DNA of 64,000 nucleotides from an uncultured Clostridia bacterium (GCA_902477755.1 CABSIK010000003.1:1-64000), one strand, 5' to 3'; shown: positions 25,306 to 33,472, counted from the stretch's first letter. Translations and numbers: made by a program. The notes: a model not told the origin generated them from the letters alone.

Positions 25306-26052
25306 TTATTCTGTTCCCTGCAATTCATCCCGCAGTCTTTCCACAAACTGCCGTTCTTTTACTGTCAGTTCTGCCGTTTCCAGCAAATCCGGACGTTTTT
25401 TCACCGTACGGATAAGAGACTGTTCTCTGCGCCATTTGGCAATATTGGCATGATGTCCGCTCAAGAGGATTTCCGGCACTTCTTTTCCGTGAAATACGGG
25501 GGGACGGGTATACTGGGGATATTCCAGCAGCCCATCGGAAAAGCTTTCGTCTGCGAAAGAATCTTCTTTGCCCAACACACCGGGCACCAGACGGGATACA
25601 GCGTCAATGATGGTGATTGCTGCCAGTTCTCCCCCTGTCAGCACAAAATCCCCCAGAGAAATTTCATCTGTGACGATTTCCTCAATGATTCTTTCGTCAA
25701 TGCCTTCATAATGACCACAGAGGAACACCAGATTTTCTTCCTTGGACAGTTCTTCTGCAATGCGCTGTGTAAAAGGTCTGCCCTGTGGTGTCATATATAC
25801 TACCCTTGCACCCTTTGCCTTTTCGGCGATACTCTGATAAGCATCATAGATAGGCTGTGCCTGCATAACCATACCAGCGCCGCCGCCATAGGGATAATCA
25901 TCCACATGTTTCTGTTTATTCAGTGTATAATCCCGAATGTTGATGGTTTCCACGGAGATATGCCCTTCTTTCTGGGCACGTCCCATAATACTGTGAGAAA
26001 GAGTCTGCTGGATCATTTCAGGAAACAGTGTCAGTACAAAAAACTGTTTCAT
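25306..26052 (-). CDS. trmD: tRNA (guanine-N1-)-methyltransferase
   Basis: 248 residues. TrmD is a SPOUT enzyme that makes m1G37 in tRNA and prevents frameshifts. The knotted SAM site shows LCGHYEGIDERI and SLGDFVLTGGELAA, and YPYGGGAGMVMQ is in the N-terminal half. The start directly follows the rimM stop (TAAATG). It is the last gene of the operon. The rplS gene that often follows trmD in Clostridia is absent here. Confidence 0.96.
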   Translation of the reverse strand: MKQFFVLTLFPEMIQQTLSHSIMGRAQKEGHISVETINIRDYTLNKQKHVDDYPYGGGAGMVMQAQPIYDAYQSIAEKAKGARVVYMTPQGRPFTQRIAEELSKEENLVFLCGHYEGIDERIIEEIVTDEISLGDFVLTGGELAAITIIDAVSRLVPGVLGKEDSFADESFSDGLLEYPQYTRPPVFHGKEVPEILLSGHHANIAKWRREQSLIRTVKKRPDLLETAELTVKERQFVERLRDELQGTE

Positions 26053-26562
26053 TTATCTCAGTCCTTCCAGCAGTTTTACGGTCATAACGCCCTTTTCCAA
26101 ATCCACATTTTTGATGCAGTCTTTGATGGCAGGCAGGAGAAGTTCTTTGCCTTTGCCGTCTTTTTTCACCACATAAACGTCATTAGAGCCAGTAGGGAAA
26201 ATTTCTGTAATCTCGCCCAGTTCTTCCCCTTCTTCCGTTACCACTTTCAGACCATAGAGGTCACGGTTGTAGTATTCGTCCTCACCCAAAGGGATTGCCA
26301 TGGCATCGGGAATAAGAATACGACCATTTTTATACAGTTCTGCCACGTTAATATCTGTAATTTCTTTCACAGTCAGCAGTACAAACTGTTTATGGAATGC
26401 CACTTTCTGGATGTGGAATGTTTCCCGTTTACCGCGGATTTCCACAATGATTTCTTTCAGGCGTTCAAAGCGAGAAGGGTCTTCCGTAGTGGGAAATACG
26501 CGCATGGTTCCCCGGATGCCGTGGGTTCCTGTAATTTTTCCGATTTCAAAATATTGTTCCAT
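26053..26562 (-). CDS. rimM: Ribosome maturation factor RimM
   Basis: 169 residues. An N-terminal RimM barrel (YFEIGKITGTHGIRGTMRVFP) is followed by a PRC-barrel-like C-terminal half (YYNRDLYGLKVVTEEGEELG, GSNDVYVV). It helps assemble the 30S head with S19/S13. The ATG follows a GAGGTG site. It is tightly coupled to trmD. Confidence 0.95.
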   Translation of the reverse strand: MEQYFEIGKITGTHGIRGTMRVFPTTEDPSRFERLKEIIVEIRGKRETFHIQKVAFHKQFVLLTVKEITDINVAELYKNGRILIPDAMAIPLGEDEYYNRDLYGLKVVTEEGEELGEITEIFPTGSNDVYVVKKDGKGKELLLPAIKDCIKNVDLEKGVMTVKLLEGLR

Positions 26563-26640
26563 GGTTTTTGCACCTCATTTTTTCCGTATAAACAAAATCA
26601 GCAGGATGCGCCTGCACCCTGCCGTATACAGCGGTTTCCC

Positions 26641-26871
26641 TTACTGTACGATTTCTACGATAATCTTTTTATCCTCGTGGATGGCCGCCGCTTTTACCAC
26701 AGTACGGATTGCTTTTGCAATTCTGCCCTGCTTGCCGATGACCTTACCCATATCTTCAGGGGCAACTTTCAGTTCCAAAATCCAAGCGCGTTCGCCTTCT
26801 TTTTCGGAAACCTGCACCTGTTCGGGATGTTCCACCAGGTTTTTTGCGATTACTTCCAGTAATTCTTTCAT
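26641..26871 (-). CDS. khpA: KH-domain RNA-binding protein KhpA (YlqC)
   Basis: 76 residues with a single KH domain: GKVIGKQGRIAKAIRTVV is the GxxG loop with its flanking helices. KhpA forms a dimer with KhpB in other Bacillota and binds many RNAs. A good GGGAGG site precedes it. It sits between rpsP and rimM, as usual. Confidence 0.93.
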   Translation of the reverse strand: MKELLEVIAKNLVEHPEQVQVSEKEGERAWILELKVAPEDMGKVIGKQGRIAKAIRTVVKAAAIHEDKKIIVEIVQ

Positions 26872-26893
26872 TGCATTGGCCTCCCGTTACGAA

Positions 26894-27142
26894 TTATTCG
26901 CCGATAACGCCAGCTTTTTTCAGCAGAGCTTTAGCTGTTTCGGAAGGCTGTGCGCCTGTTGCCAGCCATTTGTTAGCTGCTTCTGCGTCAACTTTCAGAA
27001 CAACGGGTTCCTTTGTAGGATCGTAGTAACCGATTTCGTCGATGGATTTACCGTTTCTGGATGTTCTGGAATCTGCTACAACGATTCTATAGAAAGGAGC
27101 TTTCTTTGCACCCAGTCTTTTCAGTCTGATTCTTACTGCCAT
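26894..27142 (-). CDS. rpsP: 30S ribosomal protein S16
   Basis: 82 residues starting MAVRIRLKRLGAKKAPFYR, the conserved S16 N-terminus. The ATG follows GGAGGTG at five bases. An in-frame TTG further upstream is not needed. The product is a 30S assembly protein. Confidence 0.97.
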   Translation of the reverse strand: MAVRIRLKRLGAKKAPFYRIVVADSRTSRNGKSIDEIGYYDPTKEPVVLKVDAEAANKWLATGAQPSETAKALLKKAGVIGE

Positions 27143-27175
27143 TTCTTTCACCTCCTGCAAGTGTTCATAAAAAGT

Positions 27176-28516
27176 TTATCGGAAAAAAGGAAGCTTGCCC
27201 TTTTTGCCTTTTTGCATGTTGTTCATCTGCTTCATCATTTTCTTCATTTCTTCAAACTGTTTCAGCAGACGATTGACTTCGGCGATGCTTCTGCCGGAGC
27301 CGTTGGCGATACGCTTTTTCCGTGGCCCATTGAGAATGGAAGGATTCAGCCGTTCCTCTCGTGTCATGGACTGGATGATGGCTTCTGTTTTCGCCATTTC
27401 CTTGGACGGGTCAACACCGTTTAAGGCTTCGTCCAAATTAAATTTATTCATACCCGGAATCATGCCCATCAGATCTTTCAGCGGACCCATTTTCTTGATC
27501 TGCTGCATCTGAGAAAGGAAATCCTCCAGTGTGAATTCATTGGAAAGCATTTTTTTCTGCATTTCCTTGGCTTCCTGCTCGTCGATGTTCTGCTGCACCT
27601 TATCAATCAGTGTCAGCACATCGCCCATGCCCAAGATTCTGGAAGCCATTCGGTCGGGATAGAAGGGCTCCAAGTCCTCCATTTTTTCCCCCATACCGAT
27701 ATACTTGATGGGCTTGTTGGTTACGCTTCTGACAGAAAGTGCCGCACCGCCCCTGGCGTCGCCGTCCAGCTTTGTCATGATGATACCATCAATGCCCAGC
27801 TGGCTGTCAAAGCTTTCTGCTACGGTTACCGCATCCTGCCCGGTCATGGCGTCAACCACCAGAAGGATTTCCTGAGGTTTTACCACTTCCTTGATGTCTT
27901 GCAGTTCCTGCATCAGTTCTTCATTGATATGCAGACGACCTGCTGTATCAATGAGGATGACATCGTTACGATTTTCCGCTGCGTATTCCAACGCTTTCTT
28001 GGAAATTTCCACGGGACTGAGTTTGTCCCCCATTTCAAATACGGGAATGTTGTAGTTTTTCCCAACTACCTGCAGCTGTTTGATGGCCGCCGGACGATAT
28101 ACGTCACAGGCTACCAGCAGAGGATTTCTGCCCTGCTTCCGCAGCTGTCCCGCCAGCTTCCCGCTGCTGGTGGTTTTACCGGCACCCTGCAGACCTACCA
28201 TCATGTAAACGGTGGGAGGACGCTTCGCGAAAGTCAACTGACTTTGCGTAGTGCCCATGAGAGAGATAAGCTCCTCATTTACAATCTTAATCACCTGCTG
28301 TCCCGGATTCAGACCTTCCAGCACCTCTGTGCCAACAGCCCGTTCCGTAACAGTCTTGATGAAGTTTTTAACGATTTTAAAGTTTACGTCTGCCTCCAGA
28401 AGCGCAATCTTTACTTCCCGCATGGCGGTTTTTACATCTGCTTCTGTCAGCTTGCCTTTGCCCCGCAGCTGCTTGAATACATCCTGCAGCTTATTGGAAA
28501 GGTTTTCAAATGCCAT
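27176..28516 (-). CDS. ffh: Signal recognition particle protein Ffh
   Basis: 446 residues. N domain (about 1-90), GTPase G domain with GLQGAGKTTSSGKLA, DTAGRLHI, TKLDGDARGG (about 100-295), and a Met-rich M domain that binds 4.5S RNA and signal peptides (about 325-430). It targets nascent membrane proteins cotranslationally. It follows ylxM directly, with AGGAGGG in front. Confidence 0.97.
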   Translation of the reverse strand: MAFENLSNKLQDVFKQLRGKGKLTEADVKTAMREVKIALLEADVNFKIVKNFIKTVTERAVGTEVLEGLNPGQQVIKIVNEELISLMGTTQSQLTFAKRPPTVYMMVGLQGAGKTTSSGKLAGQLRKQGRNPLLVACDVYRPAAIKQLQVVGKNYNIPVFEMGDKLSPVEISKKALEYAAENRNDVILIDTAGRLHINEELMQELQDIKEVVKPQEILLVVDAMTGQDAVTVAESFDSQLGIDGIIMTKLDGDARGGAALSVRSVTNKPIKYIGMGEKMEDLEPFYPDRMASRILGMGDVLTLIDKVQQNIDEQEAKEMQKKMLSNEFTLEDFLSQMQQIKKMGPLKDLMGMIPGMNKFNLDEALNGVDPSKEMAKTEAIIQSMTREERLNPSILNGPRKKRIANGSGRSIAEVNRLLKQFEEMKKMMKQMNNMQKGKKGKLPFFR

Positions 28517-28530
28517 AGACCGCCCTCCTC

Positions 28531-28881
28531 TCAGGATAATATTGCTTCGGCAATCTGTTTCATTTTTTCCAGTTGGCGGATTCTTTTTTCTGAAAGACCG
28601 TCGGTTTCCATCTCCTGTAAAATATCCAGCATTTCCCGTACAGATTTTTTCTGTGCCTGAAATCTGGCTACCAGCCCCAGCTTCTGTTCATAATCCATAA
28701 GGATTTTTTCCGTCCGCTTCAGCTGATCCCGCACCGCCTGACGGCTGATGGACAATTCCTCTCCAATTTCCGAAAGAGAAAGATCGTCCTGATAGTGCAG
28801 ATCGAATACCTGTTTTTGTTTCTCTGTCAAAAGCTCGCCGTAGAAATCGTAGAGCAGTGTCAGATGTAAGATTTCATCCAT
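28531..28881 (-). CDS. ylxM: YlxM/p13-like helix-turn-helix protein
   Basis: 116 residues with a sigma-70 region 4-like HTH (QVFDLHYQDDLSLSEIGEELSISRQAVRDQLKR). YlxM is encoded next to ffh throughout Bacillota and is thought to modulate the SRP cycle. It is the first gene of the operon. The ATG follows GGAGG. Confidence 0.92.
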   Translation of the reverse strand: MDEILHLTLLYDFYGELLTEKQKQVFDLHYQDDLSLSEIGEELSISRQAVRDQLKRTEKILMDYEQKLGLVARFQAQKKSVREMLDILQEMETDGLSEKRIRQLEKMKQIAEAILS

Positions 28882-28928
28882 GGTCTTTTCCTCCTGTAAA
28901 GTAAAATCACTTTACAACCACCTGTGTT

Positions 28929-28957
28929 ATTGTATCCGAAAAGCAAGCGGCTGTCAA
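28929..28957 (-). promoter_or_regulatory. Promoter of the ylxM-ffh-rpsP-khpA-rimM-trmD operon
   Basis: Minus strand TTGACA (28952-28957), 17-bp spacer, TACAAT (28929-28934). Confidence 0.82.
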
Positions 28958-29069
28958 GTATTTTTCCTTTACAGAACGTATTTTTTTTAAAACCGTCAGA
29001 CTGCCTGAAAAATCAAGGATTTCCCCTTATTTTTTATTCCTGTTTTCTGAAGTTATCAAAGAAAACCCA

Positions 29070-29486
29070 TCAATTTTCTCTTTCGCTGCTTTTTTGAAGT
29101 ATCTTGTAGGAAACATTCACAGCACCGCCTTCTTCTTCCGCAACTGCTTTACAAAGGTATGTTTTTGCGTCTTCTGTCAGTTCCTGTGTCAAAAGTGTGG
29201 ATTCTCCCGGTAAAATAGTTTCTGTTGCCAGTTCTTCACCATCGCAGGAAAGAGATACGATCAAAGCGCCTTCTTCAGCCTGATTTTCCGCGTAGTATTC
29301 TAGAATGGCTCCATTGCCGTTGTCCAACTCCCATTCTTTTTCCAGAGGGCTGTCCCCCCATTGTTTACCCGTTCCAAGCACAGTATCCCCTGCCGCTAAA
29401 GATTGCGCCAAATCTTTGGCACTGCTGCATCCAGCCATTATCACTAGCATCATCACCACAAATCCCATTGCCAAAATTTTTTTCAT
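29070..29486 (-). CDS. Lipoprotein, paralogue 2 of a tandem pair
   Basis: 138 residues. A lipoprotein signal ends in the lipobox VIMAGC (Cys about 19). The mature part is acidic and all-beta in look, with EWELDNGNGAILEYYAEN and ETILPGESTLLTQ. These blocks match the neighbouring lipoprotein at 29517 (YELDNTNGEALHFYVRN, EVILPGESTVVTT), so the two arose by duplication. I recognise no named domain. It is probably the last gene of a four-gene operon, with 30 nt before it. It would be anchored on the outer face of the membrane. Confidence 0.75.
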   Translation of the reverse strand: MKKILAMGFVVMMLVIMAGCSSAKDLAQSLAAGDTVLGTGKQWGDSPLEKEWELDNGNGAILEYYAENQAEEGALIVSLSCDGEELATETILPGESTLLTQELTEDAKTYLCKAVAEEEGGAVNVSYKILQKSSEREN

Positions 29487-29516
29487 AGATATTCCTCCTA
29501 TCCTTCTTTTTCAGTT

Positions 29517-29987
29517 TTACTCCGGTTTTCCAACCATTTCATCCAAAAATGCTGCCGCATCCTCCGTTTCGGCTTCCCCTTGGACAATGGCAAAGTCCAT
29601 GAACATATCACCGCCATTTTTGCCTGCCACAGCCTTACAGGTATATTCTTTTTCCTTATCTGTCAGCATAGTTGTCACCACTGTAGATTCTCCCGGCAAA
29701 ATCACTTCCTGCGCTACTTCTTCTTCGTCGCAGAGAATGCTTACCTTCAGTTCTGTATACACATCACTTTCCGGTCGTTCGTTTCTCACATAAAAATGCA
29801 AGGCTTCTCCATTGGTATTGTCCAGTTCATAAGTTTCAGAAAATCCACTGCTGCCGCTGGCACCGCCAGAATTGAGCATGGTATCTGCCATTGCTTCCTG
29901 AGCAGCAACTTCTGTCTGCTTTTCTCCGCCGCAGCCTGCCAACGCAAAAGTCATAACCAGCGCCGCCAATATTCCGTACTTTTTCAT
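29517..29987 (-). CDS. Lipoprotein, paralogue 1 of a tandem pair
   Basis: 156 residues with signal and lipobox ALAGC (Cys about 19). The mature domain aligns with that of the downstream lipoprotein over about 100 residues, including the LDN-NGE, ILCDEEEV, ILPGEST and YTCKAVAG blocks, and it has a longer acidic C-terminal tail. The function is unknown; a small beta-sandwich ligand-binding or adhesion role is only a guess. It lies 12 nt downstream of the SUKH-like gene. Confidence 0.75.
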   Translation of the reverse strand: MKKYGILAALVMTFALAGCGGEKQTEVAAQEAMADTMLNSGGASGSSGFSETYELDNTNGEALHFYVRNERPESDVYTELKVSILCDEEEVAQEVILPGESTVVTTMLTDKEKEYTCKAVAGKNGGDMFMDFAIVQGEAETEDAAAFLDEMVGKPE

Positions 29988-29999
29988 AACTTCTCCCCC

Positions 30000-30542
30000 T
30001 TATAAAAGTTCATATACTGTTTCCGCTTCTGTCTGACTGTCAAAAATACGGATTTCTTCCGCTTCTTTCACAACAGCCAGCAAATCTGATTTCAGCGGCT
30101 CCAGACCAAACACCATGCCCATTTTTGCTCTTTCTTCTTTGCTTTCTTCTGAAAAATCACAGTTCTTTCCTGTGACATTTTCCACCCATTCCGGCGCAAA
30201 AATCACCAGCCGGACAAATTCCTGAAAATTTTTCGCCAGATACCAGCACTTGTTTTCTGCTGATACATAATAAATGGGGCTGTTTTCCAGCTTTCCTTCC
30301 CCATGGGCAAAAGCACCGCCCTTTTCATCCGTAGCGAAAACCCAAAGGCAAGGCATAGGAAACCAGTCCAGCTTCGGCTCCAATCCCACAAAAATTAGCC
30401 GTATGCCTCGCTTCCGCTGCAAAAGGGTAAATCCGTCCTCCTCACAGGTAGGGATAAAGGATTCTATGATTTTTCCGCCACATAAATACGCATTGGAAAA
30501 AACAGCATCTTTTTTCTCCATGTTATGACATTTTGCTTTCAC
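30000..30542 (-). CDS. Hypothetical protein, possibly SMI1/KNR4 (SUKH)-like
   Basis: 180 residues from a GTG start six bases after GGAGGA; an ATG eight codons later lacks a ribosome site. The middle part (MPCLWVFATDEKGGAFAHGEG, then YYVSAENKCWYLAKNFQEFVRLV) resembles the SUKH fold pattern of a conserved FATD strand and a YLA-FEEF helix. SUKH proteins are often immunity proteins or adaptors. No toxin gene is adjacent. The resemblance is by eye and weak. It follows the phosphatase gene with one base between them. Confidence 0.45.
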   Translation of the reverse strand: MKAKCHNMEKKDAVFSNAYLCGGKIIESFIPTCEEDGFTLLQRKRGIRLIFVGLEPKLDWFPMPCLWVFATDEKGGAFAHGEGKLENSPIYYVSAENKCWYLAKNFQEFVRLVIFAPEWVENVTGKNCDFSEESKEERAKMGMVFGLEPLKSDLLAVVKEAEEIRIFDSQTEAETVYELL

Positions 30543-30543
30543 G

Positions 30544-31152
30544 TCATTCCTCCTCCAGACACAAAGGATGGTTGATGCTTTCAATGGTCGTCCACTTTTT
30601 GGAAATCAGCACGGAACTGTAATGCCCCTGTTTAGAATCGAACCGCCAGAAACCATCCATGCCAGCTCCCGTCAAATGGCAGAGCATAGCACTGAGCGCA
30701 CCGTTATGAGCCACCAAAAGGACATTTTTACCGCGGTTTTCTTCCACCAATCTGTCAACGCCTGCGGCAACTCTATGATAAAAATCCGAGAACTTTTCCC
30801 CATTGGGCATGGCAAGGCCTTTCCAATCTGTGACCCACCCTCGCAGTTCTTCTTTAAAGTTTTTTTCTATGTATTCTGTGGTCTGATTTTCCCAATCACC
30901 ATAATAGAGTTCCCGAAAAGCGCTGTCATAGTGCACAGGCATATCTTTTCCCAAAGCAATGATTTCCGCTGTATGAGCCGCCCTTCTCAAATCGCTGCTG
31001 TAAATGGCGTCAATGGGAATCTGCCGGAAATACTGCCGCAGCTGTTCTGCCTGCTGTATGCCCGTTTCATTGATATCCGCATCTGTCCAGCCGTAAAACA
31101 TATTTCTCTTGTTCATATCCGTTTGTCCATGACGAACCAGATATAATCTCAT
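30544..31152 (-). CDS. Histidine phosphatase family protein (PGAM-like)
   Basis: 202 residues. The catalytic RHG motif LVRHGQTDMNKRNMFYGW, the second histidine in LLVAHNGALSAML, and the intervening ELYYGDWENQT place it in the phosphoglycerate mutase/alpha-ribazole phosphatase branch. The substrate cannot be told from sequence; no cobalamin genes are near. The start is the ATG after GGAGGTG. It is the first gene of a leftward group with the SUKH-like and lipoprotein genes. Confidence 0.85.
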   Translation of the reverse strand: MRLYLVRHGQTDMNKRNMFYGWTDADINETGIQQAEQLRQYFRQIPIDAIYSSDLRRAAHTAEIIALGKDMPVHYDSAFRELYYGDWENQTTEYIEKNFKEELRGWVTDWKGLAMPNGEKFSDFYHRVAAGVDRLVEENRGKNVLLVAHNGALSAMLCHLTGAGMDGFWRFDSKQGHYSSVLISKKWTTIESINHPLCLEEE

Positions 31153-31215
31153 GGCAAACACCTCCATTTTCATTATACTGACGGCACAACCTTGCCGCAA
31201 CAGAAAAAAGGCATC

Positions 31216-31336
31216 TGCAAGAAATCTCCTTCAGAAAACATATGTGATAAAATCCGATGATAAAGAAGAAAGCTGAAATCTTTTGTTTTTTGAAAGATTT
31301 CAGCTTTCTTTGTTTTCTGATTAAGAAGCCTCGAAC
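31216..31336 (+). repeat. Interspersed repeat copy D (short, diverged)
   Basis: CAAGAAATCTCCTTCAGAAAACATATG at the start, inner stem GAAAGCTGAAATCTTT/AAAGATTTCAGCTTTC, end TGTTTTCTGATTAAGAAGCC. The outer ends are the most diverged of the six copies. It is the only copy that lies between two genes of the same direction. Confidence 0.75.
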
Positions 31337-31373
31337 TTCATGAAATGTCCGTTTCTTCTTTATTCAGAAAGTC

Positions 31374-31535
31374 TTATCTTTTTGTGTAGGACAGACAGTC
31401 TGTGCACTGATCCATGGTAGGGTTTGCTTCATGTGTGCCCACCTGAATGGTTTCCAGTGTGCAGTAGTTTTTTGTGTTATGGTGATGTCTGCAGTTGTCT
31501 ACGGTACATCTGATACATTCATTACATTTTTCCAT
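31374..31535 (-). CDS. DUF1540 domain protein
   Basis: 53 residues with CNECIRCTVDNCRHH...YCTLETIQVG...CTDCLSY. The spaced cysteines and histidines fit the small DUF1540 domain, probably metal-binding. Family members occur in spore-formers, but the role is unknown. The ATG follows AAAGGAGG. It is divergent from the RHH gene. Confidence 0.85.
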   Translation of the reverse strand: MEKCNECIRCTVDNCRHHHNTKNYCTLETIQVGTHEANPTMDQCTDCLSYTKR

Positions 31536-31649
31536 TGTGTGCGCCTCCTTTTGTTTGGTACGCACTTATTTTGCCCTTCCTTTGAAAAAACATACTGCTA
31601 TTTTTTGCATTTTTTGATATACTGAATACAGAGGAAGGAGAGAACCCCC

Positions 31650-31871
31650 ATGGCAGAGAAAACAACAAAATCCACTGCGAAAAAAAGCAGTACAAAACCA
31701 AAATCCACAGGCAAACGCCTGTCCGTTACCATAGATCCCGATACCATGGCGCAGCTTAATGAATATCTGGCACAGTTTGGTTACAGCAAAGATGAATTCG
31801 TGAAAAAAGCCATTCTGGAAAAAATCAGTCGGGACAAGATCAGCCTTATGATCGACGATATGATCCGATAA
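31650..31871 (+). CDS. Ribbon-helix-helix (CopG-like) protein
   Basis: 73 residues. A Lys/Ser/Thr-rich N-terminal tail (1-22) is followed by GKRLSVTIDPDTMAQLNEYLAQFGYSK-type RHH sequence (one strand and two helices, about 22-60). This is likely a small DNA-binding protein. No toxin gene follows, so an antitoxin role is not supported. TGATATACT at 31615-31623 could be an extended -10 promoter. A repeat element follows in inverse orientation. Confidence 0.75.
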   Translation: MAEKTTKSTAKKSSTKPKSTGKRLSVTIDPDTMAQLNEYLAQFGYSKDEFVKKAILEKISRDKISLMIDDMIR

Positions 31872-31892
31872 CAGCAAAAAGGATACACTAAT

Positions 31893-32062
31893 CGGGATGC
31901 TTTATCAGAAAACAAAGAAACCTGAAATCTTTTCAATTCAAAAGATTTCAGGTTTCTTATTTTTGCCTAATTTTATTTGGAATATTTTCTGATAAAGACA
32001 ACTGTCGCAATTCCTCTTAATAAGAAAAAGGAAAAACAATGTTTTCTTAAGGGGAATCTGTT
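31893..32062 (-). repeat. Interspersed repeat copy E (full form, inverse)
   Basis: Read on the minus strand it runs from GATTCCCCTTAAGAAAACATT to TGTTTTCTGATAAAGCATCCC. The first stem is TTCCCCTTAAGAAA with a partner near 32008-32024. The inner stem is GAAACCTGAAATCTTTT with AAAAGATTTCAGGTTTC. It lies between convergent genes. Confidence 0.85.
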
Positions 32063-32091
32063 ATGCAGTGCATCCTTTTTATTTTCAAAAA

Positions 32092-32730
32092 TTATGCATA
32101 TTCTCTAAACAGTACCGCCATACGATACAGATAAACCAGCTGTACAATGCTGATTACCACAATACCAATGGCACTTGCCAACACCAGCAAAACTCCCAGA
32201 ATCCACAGGAACAGCAGGCACACACCACCCACTGCGCCGCACAGGCAGATTAACTGCCATTTCCACAATGCTTTCCATTTTTCTGAAAGCTCCACATCAA
32301 AATCTTCCAATACAGCTGCATGACCATAGTACAGGAAGTAACTGCTTGCCAGACTTACTGCCACTGTCGCAATCAAGAACGGTACTGCAAAAACCAGAAG
32401 TTCGTCCGTCAATATCAGTCCAATCACTGCCAACACCACACCAACAAGGGTACAAATGGCAGCCCGTCCATATTTTTCTTCTATATGCCGCAGCTTAAAC
32501 AGAATGATATAATAAATAATCTCTACGACTACTCCCAAAATCGTACCAATATAGTATATCGTTGGACTGATGGGCTTCAAACTTTCATTGGACATAATGC
32601 CCGCAATGATATTAGGAATGAGAAGCCAGAACAAAATCCACAGCCATTTTCCCAGTACCTTCGCTTTTTCCCTTTTTTGAACCTCTTTTTCTTCTTTTGC
32701 TGCCGCTTCCGCAAGGCGCAGCTGAGGCAT
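32092..32730 (-). CDS. Membrane protein of unknown function
   Basis: 212 residues. A charged N-terminal stretch (AAAKEEKEVQKREK) is followed by about six hydrophobic segments. No family was recognised. The ATG has no good ribosome site and is in frame with the DUF3795-like gene in front, separated only by a TAG and three sense codons. It may therefore be expressed as a readthrough fusion, by coupling, or be the result of a point mutation that split one gene. Confidence 0.6.
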   Translation of the reverse strand: MPQLRLAEAAAKEEKEVQKREKAKVLGKWLWILFWLLIPNIIAGIMSNESLKPISPTIYYIGTILGVVVEIIYYIILFKLRHIEEKYGRAAICTLVGVVLAVIGLILTDELLVFAVPFLIATVAVSLASSYFLYYGHAAVLEDFDVELSEKWKALWKWQLICLCGAVGGVCLLFLWILGVLLVLASAIGIVVISIVQLVYLYRMAVLFREYA

Positions 32731-32739
32731 CTGATCTTT

Positions 32740-32931
32740 CTACTGCCGTTTTGTACAGCTCATGACTTCCTGACAGGTATCACAACTTCCATGATATTTT
32801 TCCCGACAGCAATTCGCAATGGGACATTTTCCACCGAAACGTCTGCCTGGCCCCTTTTGGCAGCCTTCACATTTTTCTGTTATTTTCTCCTGACATAAAT
32901 CACAATCTTTTCCGCAAAATGTTTCTGTCAT
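32740..32931 (-). CDS. Small cysteine-rich DUF3795-like protein
   Basis: 63 residues with 11 cysteines in the order CGKDCDLC, CEGC, CPIANCC, CDTC, and a last C. This fits DUF3795-type zinc- or cluster-binding modules. The ATG follows AGGAGGGG at good spacing. It ends with TAG, directly in frame with the membrane protein gene that follows. Confidence 0.7.
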   Translation of the reverse strand: MTETFCGKDCDLCQEKITEKCEGCQKGPGRRFGGKCPIANCCREKYHGSCDTCQEVMSCTKRQ

Positions 32932-32988
32932 ATTGCTCCCCTCCTGTTTTTCTCTCCATAAACTTTCCCCAAAAGCTTTTATACGTCC

Positions 32989-33018
32989 ATTGTACATGAA
33001 AATTATTACAAAATGTAA
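32989..33018 (-). promoter_or_regulatory. Promoter of the DUF3795-like gene
   Basis: Minus strand TTACAT (33013-33018), 18-bp spacer, TACAAT (32989-32994). Confidence 0.55.
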
Positions 33019-33156
33019 CATACTCTCGTTTTTCAGCATGTCATACAAAACAAAAAATAAAACCTATTGCAGTTATACCAGAACAGCGCCGAAAAATCGG
33101 TTATTCCTTCTAATTTCAAATTTAGCTTTTTGTCAAACATCCACTTTTTGTAATCA

Positions 33157-33413
33157 AAACCACTAGTAAACTAGTGGTTTGAGCAACCCCTAGAAGGGGT
33201 ATTACGTGCCAACCCCTAAAAGGGGCATCGAAAAAATATCATCGCATTTATTTGCACTGCAACCTGTAAACAGGTACTATAATTGAGAATACAGTATGTT
33301 GATTTAATATTGCATATCTATCCTTCATTTGATAATTAGTAAATCCATAGTAATTATCATTCAAAAAAATATACTAAAGTATTTTATTTACTCCTAGTAG
33401 AACTAGGGGTTTT
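33157..33413. mobile_element. Hairpin cluster, possible IS200/IS605-type non-autonomous remnant
   Basis: No ORF is present. Hairpins in order are AAACCACTAG/CTAGTGGTTT (33157-33180), ACCCCT-AGA-AGGGGT (33186-33200), CCCCT-AAA-AGGGG (33213-33225), ACCTG/CAGGT (33262-33275), GATAATTA/TAATTATC (about 33330-33357), and ACTCCTAGT/ACTAGGGGT (about 33391-33411). The first and last are alike (CTAG-T-aa-ACTAG-GG, then GTTT), as are the second to fourth, each preceded by GCAA or GCCAA. Similar end hairpins are typical of IS200/IS605 elements and of their short derivatives, but no transposase is present. Confidence 0.45.
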
Positions 33414-33436
33414 GTTAAGCTAAAGCACCCAACAAA

Positions 33437-33472
33437 AAACCGGATAAAACCTTTTCTGGTTTTATCCGGTTT
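33437..33472. terminator. ftsZ terminator (bidirectional form)
   Basis: A 15-bp perfect stem, AAACCGGATAAAACC (33437-33451) with its complement (33458-33472), followed on the minus strand by TTTTTTG. Confidence 0.93.

Noticed and set aside
25250..25306. Expected rplS (L19) gene after trmD
   Set aside because: The operon ends in a terminator directly after trmD and no L19-like frame is present, so rplS must lie elsewhere.
31650..31871. RHH protein as antitoxin of a toxin-antitoxin pair
   Set aside because: The next sequence is a repeat element and then an opposite-strand membrane protein; no RelE/MazF-like partner exists.
33186..33225. Two near-identical palindromes that look like CRISPR repeats
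   Set aside because: Units are only about 15 bp with 12-14 bp between them, differ in sequence, do not continue as an array, and no cas1/cas2 are near.
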